Below, in pieces: positions 14,872 to 22,421 of a DNA stretch of 24,089 nt. The stretch is from a virus. A program made the position numbers and the translations under genes. Below the pieces are notes generated by a model. It did not search any database. It was not told the origin of the DNA and saw only the letters and a list, made by a program, of their open reading frames with translations. Each line of letters starts with the position of its first letter. Position 1 is the first letter of the stretch. Location of the stretch: IMG/VR virus record IMGVR_UViG_3300021960_007102, positions 1 to 24,089 of that record. The stretch is one strand, 5' to 3'.

Positions 14872-15557
14872 AACATTTTGATTTGTTAGAACAAAAAAGA
14901 AAACACGTTAGAAGATATAATAAAAAAATACCTTCTAAAAATTTAATAGAAACTTCTTTATATAAAGCCTGGAAGACAACACCATCAAAAAACAATGCCA
15001 TACCATACAAAGTCTTTGTTTGGGGTCCAGATAAAGAAGCTGATAAAGAAAAAATATACAATCTTTGTTTAAAAGGTTGTAAAGATGCCGAACAACGTGC
15101 TGTTAATGACCGATTGTCAACAAAAACATCTTCAATAAATAATCCAAATTTTGAACATATAAAAAATAACCCATATCTATTTACAATACATGGTAGAATT
15201 TCAAAACCAAATGTATTTCATAAAAATTTAATTGACAATCACGGTATGTTTTATGATCAAGGTTATGAGAGTCATATGAAAAAAATTGAAAATAGTGTTG
15301 CTGTTGAAGTTGGAATATTTATTTCAAACCTATCAACTTATTTGCTTGAAAATGAATTAGACATTTCATATAATTTATGTTTTAAAAGGTCTCCTAGTGA
15401 TTGGCATAAAGTTGGTCTAAATATGATTAAGACAAGACCTATATTAATGATGAGTTGTGGCTATGCTGAAAGATACAGATATGAAGACGTGGAAGAATGG
15501 AAAATGATAGGTGATGATATAAAACCTGAAATAAAAGAAATTATAGAATGGATATAA
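14868..15557 (+). CDS. Nitroreductase-fold protein, tandem copy 1
   Basis: This 229-aa protein starts with a nitroreductase-type segment (KRKHVRRYNKKIP, with basic residues that contact FMN phosphate in the family), then TTPSKNNAIPYKVFVWG corresponding to the APSxxNxQPW region. The dimer helix SVAVEVGIFISNLSTYL is followed by a C-terminal SCGYAERYRYE segment in place of the IGYP element. The middle carries an unusual insertion containing HGRISKPNVFH and MFYDQGYESH. Family members use FMN and NAD(P)H to reduce nitro groups, quinones or double bonds, and some dehydrogenate peptides or cobalamin precursors. The ATG overlaps the carbamoyltransferase stop (ATGA). It is a tandem paralogue of the next gene. 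Confidence 0.65.
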   Translation: MKHFDLLEQKRKHVRRYNKKIPSKNLIETSLYKAWKTTPSKNNAIPYKVFVWGPDKEADKEKIYNLCLKGCKDAEQRAVNDRLSTKTSSINNPNFEHIKNNPYLFTIHGRISKPNVFHKNLIDNHGMFYDQGYESHMKKIENSVAVEVGIFISNLSTYLLENELDISYNLCFKRSPSDWHKVGLNMIKTRPILMMSCGYAERYRYEDVEEWKMIGDDIKPEIKEIIEWI

Positions 15558-15560
15558 TAT

Positions 15561-16262
15561 ATGAAACACTTTGATTTATTAGAACAAAAAAGAAAACACG
15601 TTAAAACTTATAGTAAAAAAATACCTCCTAAAGAACTAATAGAACGAGCATTGTGGAAAGCATGGAAAACATCTCCGTCAAAAAATAATGCTATGGCTTA
15701 TCAAGCTCTAGTGTGGGGGCCAGATAAAGAATTAGAAAAAATTGCAATACACAGTTTAGTTGTTAAATGTCACGCTGATGTTGAAGATAAAGCTGTTACA
15801 GACGGACAAGCAACAATAACTCAAGGCGCTAAAGTAGGCGGATATGAAAATCCATACTATAGACATATAAGAGAAAATCCTTATTTAATAACCGTACACA
15901 GCAGACTTTCTACACCAAATAAATTTTATGAAAGACAAGTTAAAACAGGTCATTTTTATGATCAAGGCTTCAAAAGCCATATTGAAAAAATAGTTGATAG
16001 TGTTGCTGTTGAAGTTGGAATATTTATTGCCAATTTAACAAACTATTTGTTAGAAGAAGGACTTGACATATCTTATAATTCTTGTTTCAAAAGAAGACCT
16101 GAAGAATGGCATAAAGTCGGTTTAAAAATGGTAGACACTAGACCTATTGTTATGTTAAGTTGTGGGTGGGGTAAAAAGTACAGATATGAAGACCTACGAG
16201 AGTTAAAGATTCAACACGAAGACATTAAACCAGAAATAGGAGACATAATAAAGTGGATATAG
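15561..16262 (+). CDS. Nitroreductase-fold protein, tandem copy 2
   Basis: The 233-aa paralogue of the preceding gene lies three bases after its stop. The first nine residues are identical (MKHFDLLEQ) and the N-terminal 40 bases of DNA are nearly so; a 31-base stretch is also identical between 15293-15323 and 15998-16028. The dimer helix SVAVEVGIFIANLTNYL and SCGWGKKYRYED match copy 1, but a Cys and His-containing stretch (VVKCHADVEDKAVTDG) and a longer insertion differ. Retention of both suggests a heterodimer or two related substrates. FMN dependence is expected from the fold, not shown. Confidence 0.65.
   Translation: MKHFDLLEQKRKHVKTYSKKIPPKELIERALWKAWKTSPSKNNAMAYQALVWGPDKELEKIAIHSLVVKCHADVEDKAVTDGQATITQGAKVGGYENPYYRHIRENPYLITVHSRLSTPNKFYERQVKTGHFYDQGFKSHIEKIVDSVAVEVGIFIANLTNYLLEEGLDISYNSCFKRRPEEWHKVGLKMVDTRPIVMLSCGWGKKYRYEDLRELKIQHEDIKPEIGDIIKWI
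16238..16255 (+). promoter_or_regulatory. Shine-Dalgarno and GTG start of the PP-loop gene
   Basis: AGGAGA at 16238-16243 lies nine bases before GTG at 16253. No ATG occurs in frame until residue 41, after the catalytic PP-loop, so GTG must be the start. Confidence 0.75.
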
Positions 16263-17107
16263 AAAAATTAAACAATATACTAGATGAAGTATTTACACCA
16301 GAAATTGATGATGTAATAAGTAAACAAAAATTGATAGGAGTTAGATTAAGTGGAGGTATAGACTCAGCGTTTATGACCTTTCTTACTATGAGTAAATATC
16401 CAAATATAAAAATATTACCTATCACTATGTTTAATAAGTTGAGGCCTGCAGCTATGGATGCTGTAGATAATGTTATTAATACATTAAAATTATTAAATCC
16501 AAATAATAACAATCTTTTAGACTCTGAAATATCATTTTTTGACTCATCAGGATTTGTTAAAACACAAGAGATGATAGATGAATTTGAAAAAACAGGCAAA
16601 AAATATAATCCTAAAGATATATTTCAAAAAAAATGGTTTTATAGTTTATGGAAAAAATACGAAAACTTAAATATATATTTTTCTGGAGAAACTTTAAATC
16701 CACCAATAGAAGAACAACCTAAGATAATTACTGGAGAGTTACGTAAGTTTCCAGAAGATAGAAATCATAAAAAAGAAAAAGTACTTTCAAAAAGAAGAGC
16801 ACATCACATTCAGGCTCCTAATAACTTTAAATATGAATTTAGACCTTTTCGTAATAAAAACAAAAAACAAGTAGCACAATGGGTAAAATCTTTAGGACTT
16901 GATAAGACATTATTTCCCGTAACTGAAACCTGTGAAACTGAAGTGGAAATGTATAAAGAATATGGAAAACCAGATTTTTTTAATTTAGTATATAAAAAAC
17001 CTGGAGCAGAACCGTGTAAAAGATGTTGGCCATGTAGAGAAAAATATTGGGCATACGGTTACTATGATTTCGGTGCAACTGAAACAATTAATGAATTTAA
17101 ATTATAA
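16253..17107 (+). CDS. PP-loop ATP pyrophosphatase with QueC-like Cys site
   Basis: The 284-aa protein has RLSGGIDSAF with the SGGxDS PP-loop at 33-38, which binds ATP and adenylates a carboxylate or amide-type substrate. Near the C-terminus C227 (TETCE) and C255, C258, C261 (PCKRCWPC) resemble the zinc site of QueC, the 7-cyano-7-deazaguanine synthase, although the gap before CxxCxxC is longer (27 residues). Asparagine-synthase-like amidotransferases share the PP-loop but lack these Cys. It starts with GTG inside the end of the nitroreductase gene and stops in TAATG with the methyltransferase. No QueD, QueF or GTP cyclohydrolase is visible, so deazaguanine synthesis is only one possibility. 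Confidence 0.75.
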   Translation: MDIEKLNNILDEVFTPEIDDVISKQKLIGVRLSGGIDSAFMTFLTMSKYPNIKILPITMFNKLRPAAMDAVDNVINTLKLLNPNNNNLLDSEISFFDSSGFVKTQEMIDEFEKTGKKYNPKDIFQKKWFYSLWKKYENLNIYFSGETLNPPIEEQPKIITGELRKFPEDRNHKKEKVLSKRRAHHIQAPNNFKYEFRPFRNKNKKQVAQWVKSLGLDKTLFPVTETCETEVEMYKEYGKPDFFNLVYKKPGAEPCKRCWPCREKYWAYGYYDFGATETINEFKL

Positions 17108-17715
17108 TGGATATTGATCTACAATTATTTAAAAATATAATGGCTGAGGCTAGGCATAATAGTGATTTGTTAGACTCATTTAGTCCAAATCAATTTAAAA
17201 CTAAAGAAAGGCTTGTATCTTATATTAATGATTTAAATATTGTAGATAATAATTCTGAAATAGTTATATTGGGTGGATGGTATGGCAGTATATTGATACC
17301 TGCATTTAAAAAAGCAAAAAGAATAACATTAATTGATTTAGACAAAAATGTTACAAGCATAGCAAAACAAAGAATATTCAAACACTATGAAAACGTAGAT
17401 TTTATAACAAGTGATGTTTTTGATAAAAATAGACATGGAAGAATACGATATGCTAATCTTATAATTAATACTTCCTGCGAACATATGAAACCTATGAAAG
17501 ATTTAGAAGCATTACAAAAATCAAATGCTTATTTTGCTTTTACTTCTAATAATATGTTAAAGATAGAAGGTCATATTAATTGTGTATATGATTTAGATGA
17601 TTTTGAAAAACAAATGCCCGATAATGCAAAAGTACTAGTAAAAGATAGTATTAAAGATGAACGTGGAACTAGATTTATATTAGTTGGTAAATTTTATGAA
17701 AAGAATAATCTATAG
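17107..17715 (+). CDS. Class I SAM-dependent methyltransferase-like protein
   Basis: This 202-aa Rossmann-type protein has SEIVILGGWYGSI at 50-62 as motif I, ITLIDLDKN at 73-81 with the acidic residues expected to hold the SAM ribose, VDFITSDVF at 97-105, and ANLIINTSCEHM at 116-127 at the motif IV position. The INTSCEH phrase is not the usual DPP or NPPY of nucleic acid methyltransferases, which argues for a small-molecule or protein substrate. It is translationally coupled to the PP-loop gene (TAATG). Methylation of a sugar or of the product of its neighbour would fit the cassette. Confidence 0.65.
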   Translation: MDIDLQLFKNIMAEARHNSDLLDSFSPNQFKTKERLVSYINDLNIVDNNSEIVILGGWYGSILIPAFKKAKRITLIDLDKNVTSIAKQRIFKHYENVDFITSDVFDKNRHGRIRYANLIINTSCEHMKPMKDLEALQKSNAYFAFTSNNMLKIEGHINCVYDLDDFEKQMPDNAKVLVKDSIKDERGTRFILVGKFYEKNNL

Positions 17716-18559
17716 TTTTTATATTGACATTCCAAAAGATGAACTCGATATTTTTGATAAAAATATAATAGGTAAAAAGGGTGTTCCTATTAACTTTGTA
17801 ACAAAGGATGCCTTTAAAGAACATTATACAAAATTAGTAGCTTGTAAAGAACTGTACGCAAAAGAAATAGGAGTTCCTTTCAAACTATTTGAATATGACT
17901 CAGATTTTATAATATATAAAGAAAAATTACAAACAGAATATCCGTTTTTAACAACATATAATATTGTAAATTTTTATAAAATACATTTACTATATAAACT
18001 TTCAACAGAATATGATGAAATACTTTATTTAGATTTTGATGTTGTACCTATGAAAACAGATAATTTTTTTGATAATTGGAATCTATCAAAAGGAATTGCA
18101 ATTCAATATAATACACATAAAGTTATTTCTATGAGTGAAGTAACTGAGCGATCACAAACAATCCGTAGTCCAACATCAAAATATTATAACGCTCAAGCAA
18201 TGTTAATAGATAGAGGTTTAAATCCAAAACACCACGTTGTAAATACAGGAATTATTGGTGCAAGTAAAAAATATTTACAACAATTAAAATACTTTAATAA
18301 TTTTAGTGCAGATTTAGCTGAAATGAGTAAACTAACAAAAGGCCATGATATGTTTCCTAAAAAGATAACAGATTTTTTTGGTTGGGATAATGAAACATTA
18401 TTTGCAGTAAAACTTATGGAAAATAATGTAGATGTTCAATGGTTAGACAATAAGTGGCATTATTTTTTTTCAGGTCAAGGATATGTGCCAGATAACGTAG
18501 TTTTATGTCACGCTATTAATAAAAGATTTGATATTGTGTGGAGAAAATACGATGCTTAA
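17696..18559 (+). CDS. GT-A-type glycosyltransferase
   Basis: Taken from ATG at 17696 the protein is 287 aa; the frame extends upstream only four residues to a TTG, so the ATG start is preferred (it overlaps the methyltransferase by 20 bases). Features are a leading strand RIIYSFYIDIP, YKIHLLYKLSTEYDEILYLDFDVVP with the metal-binding DFD at 113-115, and VVNTGIIGASK later, where the NTG turn is common in GT-A enzymes of the GT8/GT32-like kind. The C-terminal region has DNETLFAV and a WHYFFSG segment. Nucleotide-sugar donor and acceptor are unknown. It is followed by another GT-A gene with an eight-base overlap, suggesting consecutive sugar additions. Confidence 0.72.
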   Translation: MKRIIYSFYIDIPKDELDIFDKNIIGKKGVPINFVTKDAFKEHYTKLVACKELYAKEIGVPFKLFEYDSDFIIYKEKLQTEYPFLTTYNIVNFYKIHLLYKLSTEYDEILYLDFDVVPMKTDNFFDNWNLSKGIAIQYNTHKVISMSEVTERSQTIRSPTSKYYNAQAMLIDRGLNPKHHVVNTGIIGASKKYLQQLKYFNNFSADLAEMSKLTKGHDMFPKKITDFFGWDNETLFAVKLMENNVDVQWLDNKWHYFFSGQGYVPDNVVLCHAINKRFDIVWRKYDA

Positions 18560-19283
18560 AATATGTACTGTTTATTTTGAAGGTTTATATAAGCCTGAAC
18601 ACGTATCAAAATTATATAGATCGTTAAAAAAATACAGTAGTGTGCCTTTTGAGTTTATATGTTTAAGTGACACAGATGTTGAAGCGGATATAGTATTGCC
18701 GTACAACCATCACAGTAATATTAAAAAACATTGGCATAAGTTAAAATTTTTTAGTAATCAATTTGCATATCAACAAGCAGGCGATGATATTATTGTTATG
18801 GACATTGACCAACAGATTGTAGGTAATATTGACGATATATTAAATTTTTCTGTAAAAGAAAATGAGTTTGTTACCTATGATAGCTGGTGGAATATTAAGA
18901 CAAATAGGTTTGCTGATAAAGTTATATTACCTATCAATGGAGGTTTCTATAAATTTAAGTCAGGCAGTTTTAACTACATATGGGATGATTTTTCACTAAA
19001 TCCAGAATACTGGCAACTACACTATTACAATAAAGGTGATGTTCATTACAAATATTATGGGGAACAAAATTATGTATTTTGGAAATTAGATGAACACAAA
19101 GTTGATATAAAGTATTTACCTGGTGAATGGATTGTTAAATACACAAATGAAGACAGACAAAACATAGAACTAAATAAAATGTATGCTAAAAAATTTAATA
19201 CAGATTATATGATACTAGGTGAACCTCATAATAATATAAAAATTATTCACTATCTAGGACCAAAAAATGGAAAAAATATTTAA
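18552..19283 (+). CDS. GT-A/GT8-like glycosyltransferase
   Basis: From ATG at 18552 the protein is 243 aa. The frame reaches a TTG at 18528, but GGAG at 18540-18543, eight bases before the ATG, and the ATGCTTAA overlap favour the ATG. Features are an N-terminal ICTVYFEGLY strand, FICLSDTDVEADIV, DDIIVMDIDQQIVGNI with the DID motif at 84-86, PINGGFYKFKSG, and a C-terminal IIHYLGPKNGK that mirrors the HFxGxxKPW end of GT8-type enzymes. It lies between another GT-A gene and a radical SAM gene. Likely role: transfer of one sugar to a phage- or host-made acceptor. Confidence 0.72.
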   Translation: MLKICTVYFEGLYKPEHVSKLYRSLKKYSSVPFEFICLSDTDVEADIVLPYNHHSNIKKHWHKLKFFSNQFAYQQAGDDIIVMDIDQQIVGNIDDILNFSVKENEFVTYDSWWNIKTNRFADKVILPINGGFYKFKSGSFNYIWDDFSLNPEYWQLHYYNKGDVHYKYYGEQNYVFWKLDEHKVDIKYLPGEWIVKYTNEDRQNIELNKMYAKKFNTDYMILGEPHNNIKIIHYLGPKNGKNI

Positions 19284-20673
19284 AGATAAAAAAATGGCAG
19301 CAGTGACTAATAGTAGTCCAGGTAATGTGGATACATCAGATTGGTTTAAATTTTTGTCTAAAGAGGGTGAAGAAAGAAAACTAGATCCTAACTCTATTAT
19401 GAATAGAGCAAAAGATAAAAAAAGTTGGTTTTGTGTTCATCCTTTTGCTGAAATGTTTATAGAACTAGACGGCTCTTACAAAGCTTGTTGTCTTGCAGGT
19501 AAAAGTGATAAACATAATATAAACAATACCCCTATAAAAACATGGATGCAAGATAGTGATTATTTAAAACAGTTAAGAAAAGAAATGTTAGATCCTGTAA
19601 AACATGGAACTAAAGCTATTAATGAACATTGTATAAGATGTATTAGTGATGAAAAGCGTTATGGTAAATCCAGAAGAACACATCATATGTGGCGTGAGTC
19701 AAATAGTAAAGCACGTTGGGATGCTATAGAAAGAAATGTTAGAATGTATGAAAAAACTGGCGAATGGGCATTTGATGAAAGAATAATGCAAATACAACTA
19801 AAGTCATTTGGTATTGAATGTAATTTAGATTGTCATATGTGTAACCACGACAGCTCATCTATGCGTATTGATATGATGGATAAACATAATGTTTATAGTG
19901 AAAAGATGTTTGGCTCGATGGCAAAAACTAAACGAAAAATTAAACTTGTTGAGGATAATCTAAATAAAATAGATAAAAAGGATGTTACTGAACAGATAAA
20001 AGAACTTGCACCATATCTAAACAGTATAAAAATTATAGGTGGTGAACCATTAATAATGAAAAGATACTTTGATTTTTTAAATGAAATAGTTAAAACAGGC
20101 CACGCACCTCACATAACAGTTAAGTTTCAAACTAATCTTACAAAATTGGGAGAAGGTAATCACAAATTTATTGACTTTATACCAAAATTTAAACAAACAT
20201 CATTTACAGCTTCTATTGATGGTATTAATCAATATGCTGAATATTTAAGAAGAAGATCAAACTGGAAAGAAATAGAAGAAAATATAGCTTTATTAAATTC
20301 TGAAAAATATAAAGATAAAGCATTTGTTGATGTAAATTCTGTTGTCACGTGTTTTAGTGTGTTGCGTTTTAATGAGGTAATTAAATATTGTGCTGAGAAT
20401 CCAGGCATAAGAAGTGCTGGTTGGTTAATGATTGAAAGACCTAAGTCATTAAGAGTAAATAATTTACCTAAAAAATTAAAAGAACAACTTATTCCAAAAT
20501 ATGAAGGATGGCCTGATATTCAAGCAGCATTACGACTTGACGAAGAACCAAACAATGATTTTCAGGACACACTAAACTATATGTTAAAACAAGACAAGGC
20601 ATACAAAGGAACAAAATGGGAACTAAATCTATTTGATGTGTTTCCAGAATTAAAGGAGTATTACAATGGCTGA
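19267..20673 (+). CDS. Radical SAM protein with N-terminal SPASM/twitch-like domain
   Basis: In this 468-aa protein an N-terminal auxiliary-type domain comes first: FCVHPF (C56), YKACCLAG (C74, C75), IKTWMQDSDYLKQLRKEML, then EHCIRC (C122, C125). The radical SAM core follows with CNLDCHMC (C185, C189, C192) and IIGGEPLI with GGEP at 258-261. This resembles the twitch-domain radical SAM proteins found in marine phages. The C, CC, CxnC layout of the N-terminal domain is the one seen in the separate ORFs at 8604 and 22056, but here it precedes the core. The start is supported by AGGA about six bases upstream. Substrate unknown; family relatives modify peptides, sugars or cofactors. Confidence 0.8.
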   Translation: MEKIFKDKKMAAVTNSSPGNVDTSDWFKFLSKEGEERKLDPNSIMNRAKDKKSWFCVHPFAEMFIELDGSYKACCLAGKSDKHNINNTPIKTWMQDSDYLKQLRKEMLDPVKHGTKAINEHCIRCISDEKRYGKSRRTHHMWRESNSKARWDAIERNVRMYEKTGEWAFDERIMQIQLKSFGIECNLDCHMCNHDSSSMRIDMMDKHNVYSEKMFGSMAKTKRKIKLVEDNLNKIDKKDVTEQIKELAPYLNSIKIIGGEPLIMKRYFDFLNEIVKTGHAPHITVKFQTNLTKLGEGNHKFIDFIPKFKQTSFTASIDGINQYAEYLRRRSNWKEIEENIALLNSEKYKDKAFVDVNSVVTCFSVLRFNEVIKYCAENPGIRSAGWLMIERPKSLRVNNLPKKLKEQLIPKYEGWPDIQAALRLDEEPNNDFQDTLNYMLKQDKAYKGTKWELNLFDVFPELKEYYNG

Positions 20674-21505
20674 TATAGAAAAAGAAAAGAAGTATATAAA
20701 AAAAATACAACAATGTCAAAGAAATTGGGACTATTCAAAACCAATACCTGATGAACATATTAATTATCTCTTATGGGTTGCTCAAAACGCACCATCTAAA
20801 CAACACGAAGCCTACTATGACATACATTATACAGCAGATAGAAAGGTTATAGAGGAACTTTATAAAGACACATGGGGTTCAACACATTCTGGTGCTTTTA
20901 ACAATAAACCTCCTGCTACATGGCGTAATCCTCAGGTTAATGCTAGTCTGTTTATGTTATTTGTTATGAAACATCCCCCTACAGCAAGAAACTCAATGGT
21001 TGACGGATCAGTTGCTAAAACAAATCATGCACCTAGATGGGAAAATGGTTTAGTTGCAGTAGGTATGGCTCTAGGTTTAGTTATGAGAGCTGCAGCTGAA
21101 TTAGGATATGCAACAGGTTGCAATAAAAATAATAGTCAAGGTCCTGATTCTGATTTTAGTTGGGAAAGAAGATTAGGCATTTATGAAGATCAATATATTC
21201 ATAAAACTAAAAAAATGTTATATGGAATAGGTATAGGTTATCCACAAGAAGGAAGACCTAGAAACGAATCAGATGACCATGAATTATTAATTGGTGCAGC
21301 TAATGGTCATAATTTATCTTTAAGAGATAGAGGAGAAGAACGAGATATACGAGGTTGGAAATTTAGACAATGTAAAATTGTTGATGTAAGAACTTCAAAT
21401 ACAGCGGTAGATCCATATGGAAACACACACGAACTTCCAGAAAAACCTATATTTTGGACAAACACACAATATCCACGTGAAATTAAATGTATTGAAATAA
21501 AGTGA
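20666..21505 (+). CDS. Nitroreductase-family flavoprotein, divergent third member
   Basis: The 279-aa protein has VAQNAPSKQHEAYYDI at 38-53 (FMN-contact region), ENGLVAVGMALGLVMRAAAE at 126-145 as the dimer helix, LGYATGCNKN, and YGIGIGYPQEGRPRN at 186-200, the C-terminal element of nitroreductases. It is a better match to the family than the tandem pair at 14868-16262 and clearly not their recent duplicate. About 60 extra residues follow the last family motif (VDPYGNTHELPEKPIFWTN) and are unassigned. It has a strong Shine-Dalgarno (AAGGAG at 20653-20658) and overlaps the radical SAM gene by eight bases. Expected to be an FMN-dependent oxidoreductase; substrate unknown. Confidence 0.75.
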   Translation: MADIEKEKKYIKKIQQCQRNWDYSKPIPDEHINYLLWVAQNAPSKQHEAYYDIHYTADRKVIEELYKDTWGSTHSGAFNNKPPATWRNPQVNASLFMLFVMKHPPTARNSMVDGSVAKTNHAPRWENGLVAVGMALGLVMRAAAELGYATGCNKNNSQGPDSDFSWERRLGIYEDQYIHKTKKMLYGIGIGYPQEGRPRNESDDHELLIGAANGHNLSLRDRGEERDIRGWKFRQCKIVDVRTSNTAVDPYGNTHELPEKPIFWTNTQYPREIKCIEIK

Positions 21506-22056
21506 TTCCTTATAATGAAAGAACTATTAATATAGACGCAGGTCCACGTTGCACCTTAGAGTGTTCTGCTTGTGTCAGACAAGTATTCAGAAAACAAGGT
21601 AAAAAGATACCTGGTAAAGATTTAACACCAGAACAATTTAGTAAAATTATAAAATTTTTTAAAAGAGTTTCTTTTTGTGGAACATTTTCTGATCCTATAT
21701 TTAATGTTCATTTTATTAAACTATTAAAGATGTGTAAAGATCAAAATATATTTGCCGAGGTACACGCTGCTGCTTCACATAAACCTGAAAAATGGTGGAA
21801 AGAAGCATTTTTAGCAAATTTAGATGCTAGGTGGGTTTTTGGTATAGACGGTTTACCTAAAGATAGTCATAAATATAGAAAAAACCAAGATGGTGAATTT
21901 CTATTTGATATGATGTTATTAAATAAGCAATTAGGCTCAAATCCTGAATGGCAATATATAATATTTGACTATAACAAAAATAATGTTGATGAAGCAATAA
22001 AGATCGCAAAACAACACAAAATAAAATTTTTACTAATAAAATCAGAAAGAATATAA
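21502..22056 (+). CDS. Radical SAM core protein, second split pair
   Basis: The 184-aa protein carries CTLECSAC (C17, C21, C24) near the very start, then FCGTFSDPIF, RWVFGIDGLPKDSHKYR, WQYIIFDYNKNN and KFLLIKS. All of these align with the protein at 7925, which has an additional ~24-residue N-terminal helix and a longer tail. Translation starts at GTG in a GTGA overlap with the nitroreductase stop; no ATG precedes the cluster motif, and the Shine-Dalgarno is weak, so expression depends on reinitiation. It ends right after the last barrel strand, and the next ORF supplies a SPASM-like domain. Likely the catalytic subunit of a two-protein radical enzyme. Confidence 0.8.
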   Translation: MIPYNERTINIDAGPRCTLECSACVRQVFRKQGKKIPGKDLTPEQFSKIIKFFKRVSFCGTFSDPIFNVHFIKLLKMCKDQNIFAEVHAAASHKPEKWWKEAFLANLDARWVFGIDGLPKDSHKYRKNQDGEFLFDMMLLNKQLGSNPEWQYIIFDYNKNNVDEAIKIAKQHKIKFLLIKSERI

Positions 22057-22421
22057 TGACAGAATTTCACGGAAAAATAGGTTGGAAAAAAAGTATTTCG
22101 TATAAAGAAAATCCTAATAATACATTAAAACCTAAATGTCTTTTAACTGATAGGGATTTGTCATATTCAGTTACAGGCCACATTCTTCCTTGTTGTTGGG
22201 TAAACAGTAGTTTTGAAGACAAACATTTAAAAAAATTATTTAAAGATAACTTACATATAGATAATAATGATTCTATAGAAGATATTTTAAACAGTAATGA
22301 ATGGAAAGAATTTATGGATTTATTACAAAATGGTTCAGATAATGAACTTCCTAAAGTATGTAAATTTTTTTGTAGTAAAGGATTAGATATTAATGTTGAA
22401 AATGAGAGAGCTGAATTTTGA
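22056..22421 (+). CDS. Stand-alone SPASM-like domain, partner of 21502-22056
   Basis: This 121-aa protein has C28, a CC pair at 46-47 in GHILPCCWVN, and C102/C106 in KVCKFFC, with IEDILNSNEWKEFMDLL between. The pattern and phrases match the ORF at 8604 (GHLIPCCWLD, IEDILLHPRW, PTCIDHC). The ATG shares a base with the preceding stop (TAATG), a classic coupling arrangement. It is in a different relative frame from the 8604 pair, which argues against the split being one repeated sequencing error. Expected to bind an auxiliary [4Fe-4S] cluster and complete the radical SAM enzyme encoded just upstream. Confidence 0.65.
   Translation: MTEFHGKIGWKKSISYKENPNNTLKPKCLLTDRDLSYSVTGHILPCCWVNSSFEDKHLKKLFKDNLHIDNNDSIEDILNSNEWKEFMDLLQNGSDNELPKVCKFFCSKGLDINVENERAEF

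Noticed and set aside
16225-16599. 124-codon minus-strand frame
   Set aside because: Antisense to the PP-loop gene, whose SGGIDS motif is clearly coding; the antisense translation is hydrophobic without any motif.
18528-18551. TTG start extending the glycosyltransferase at 18552 by eight residues
   Set aside because: GGAG at 18540-18543 is well spaced for the ATG at 18552, where the first predicted strand begins.
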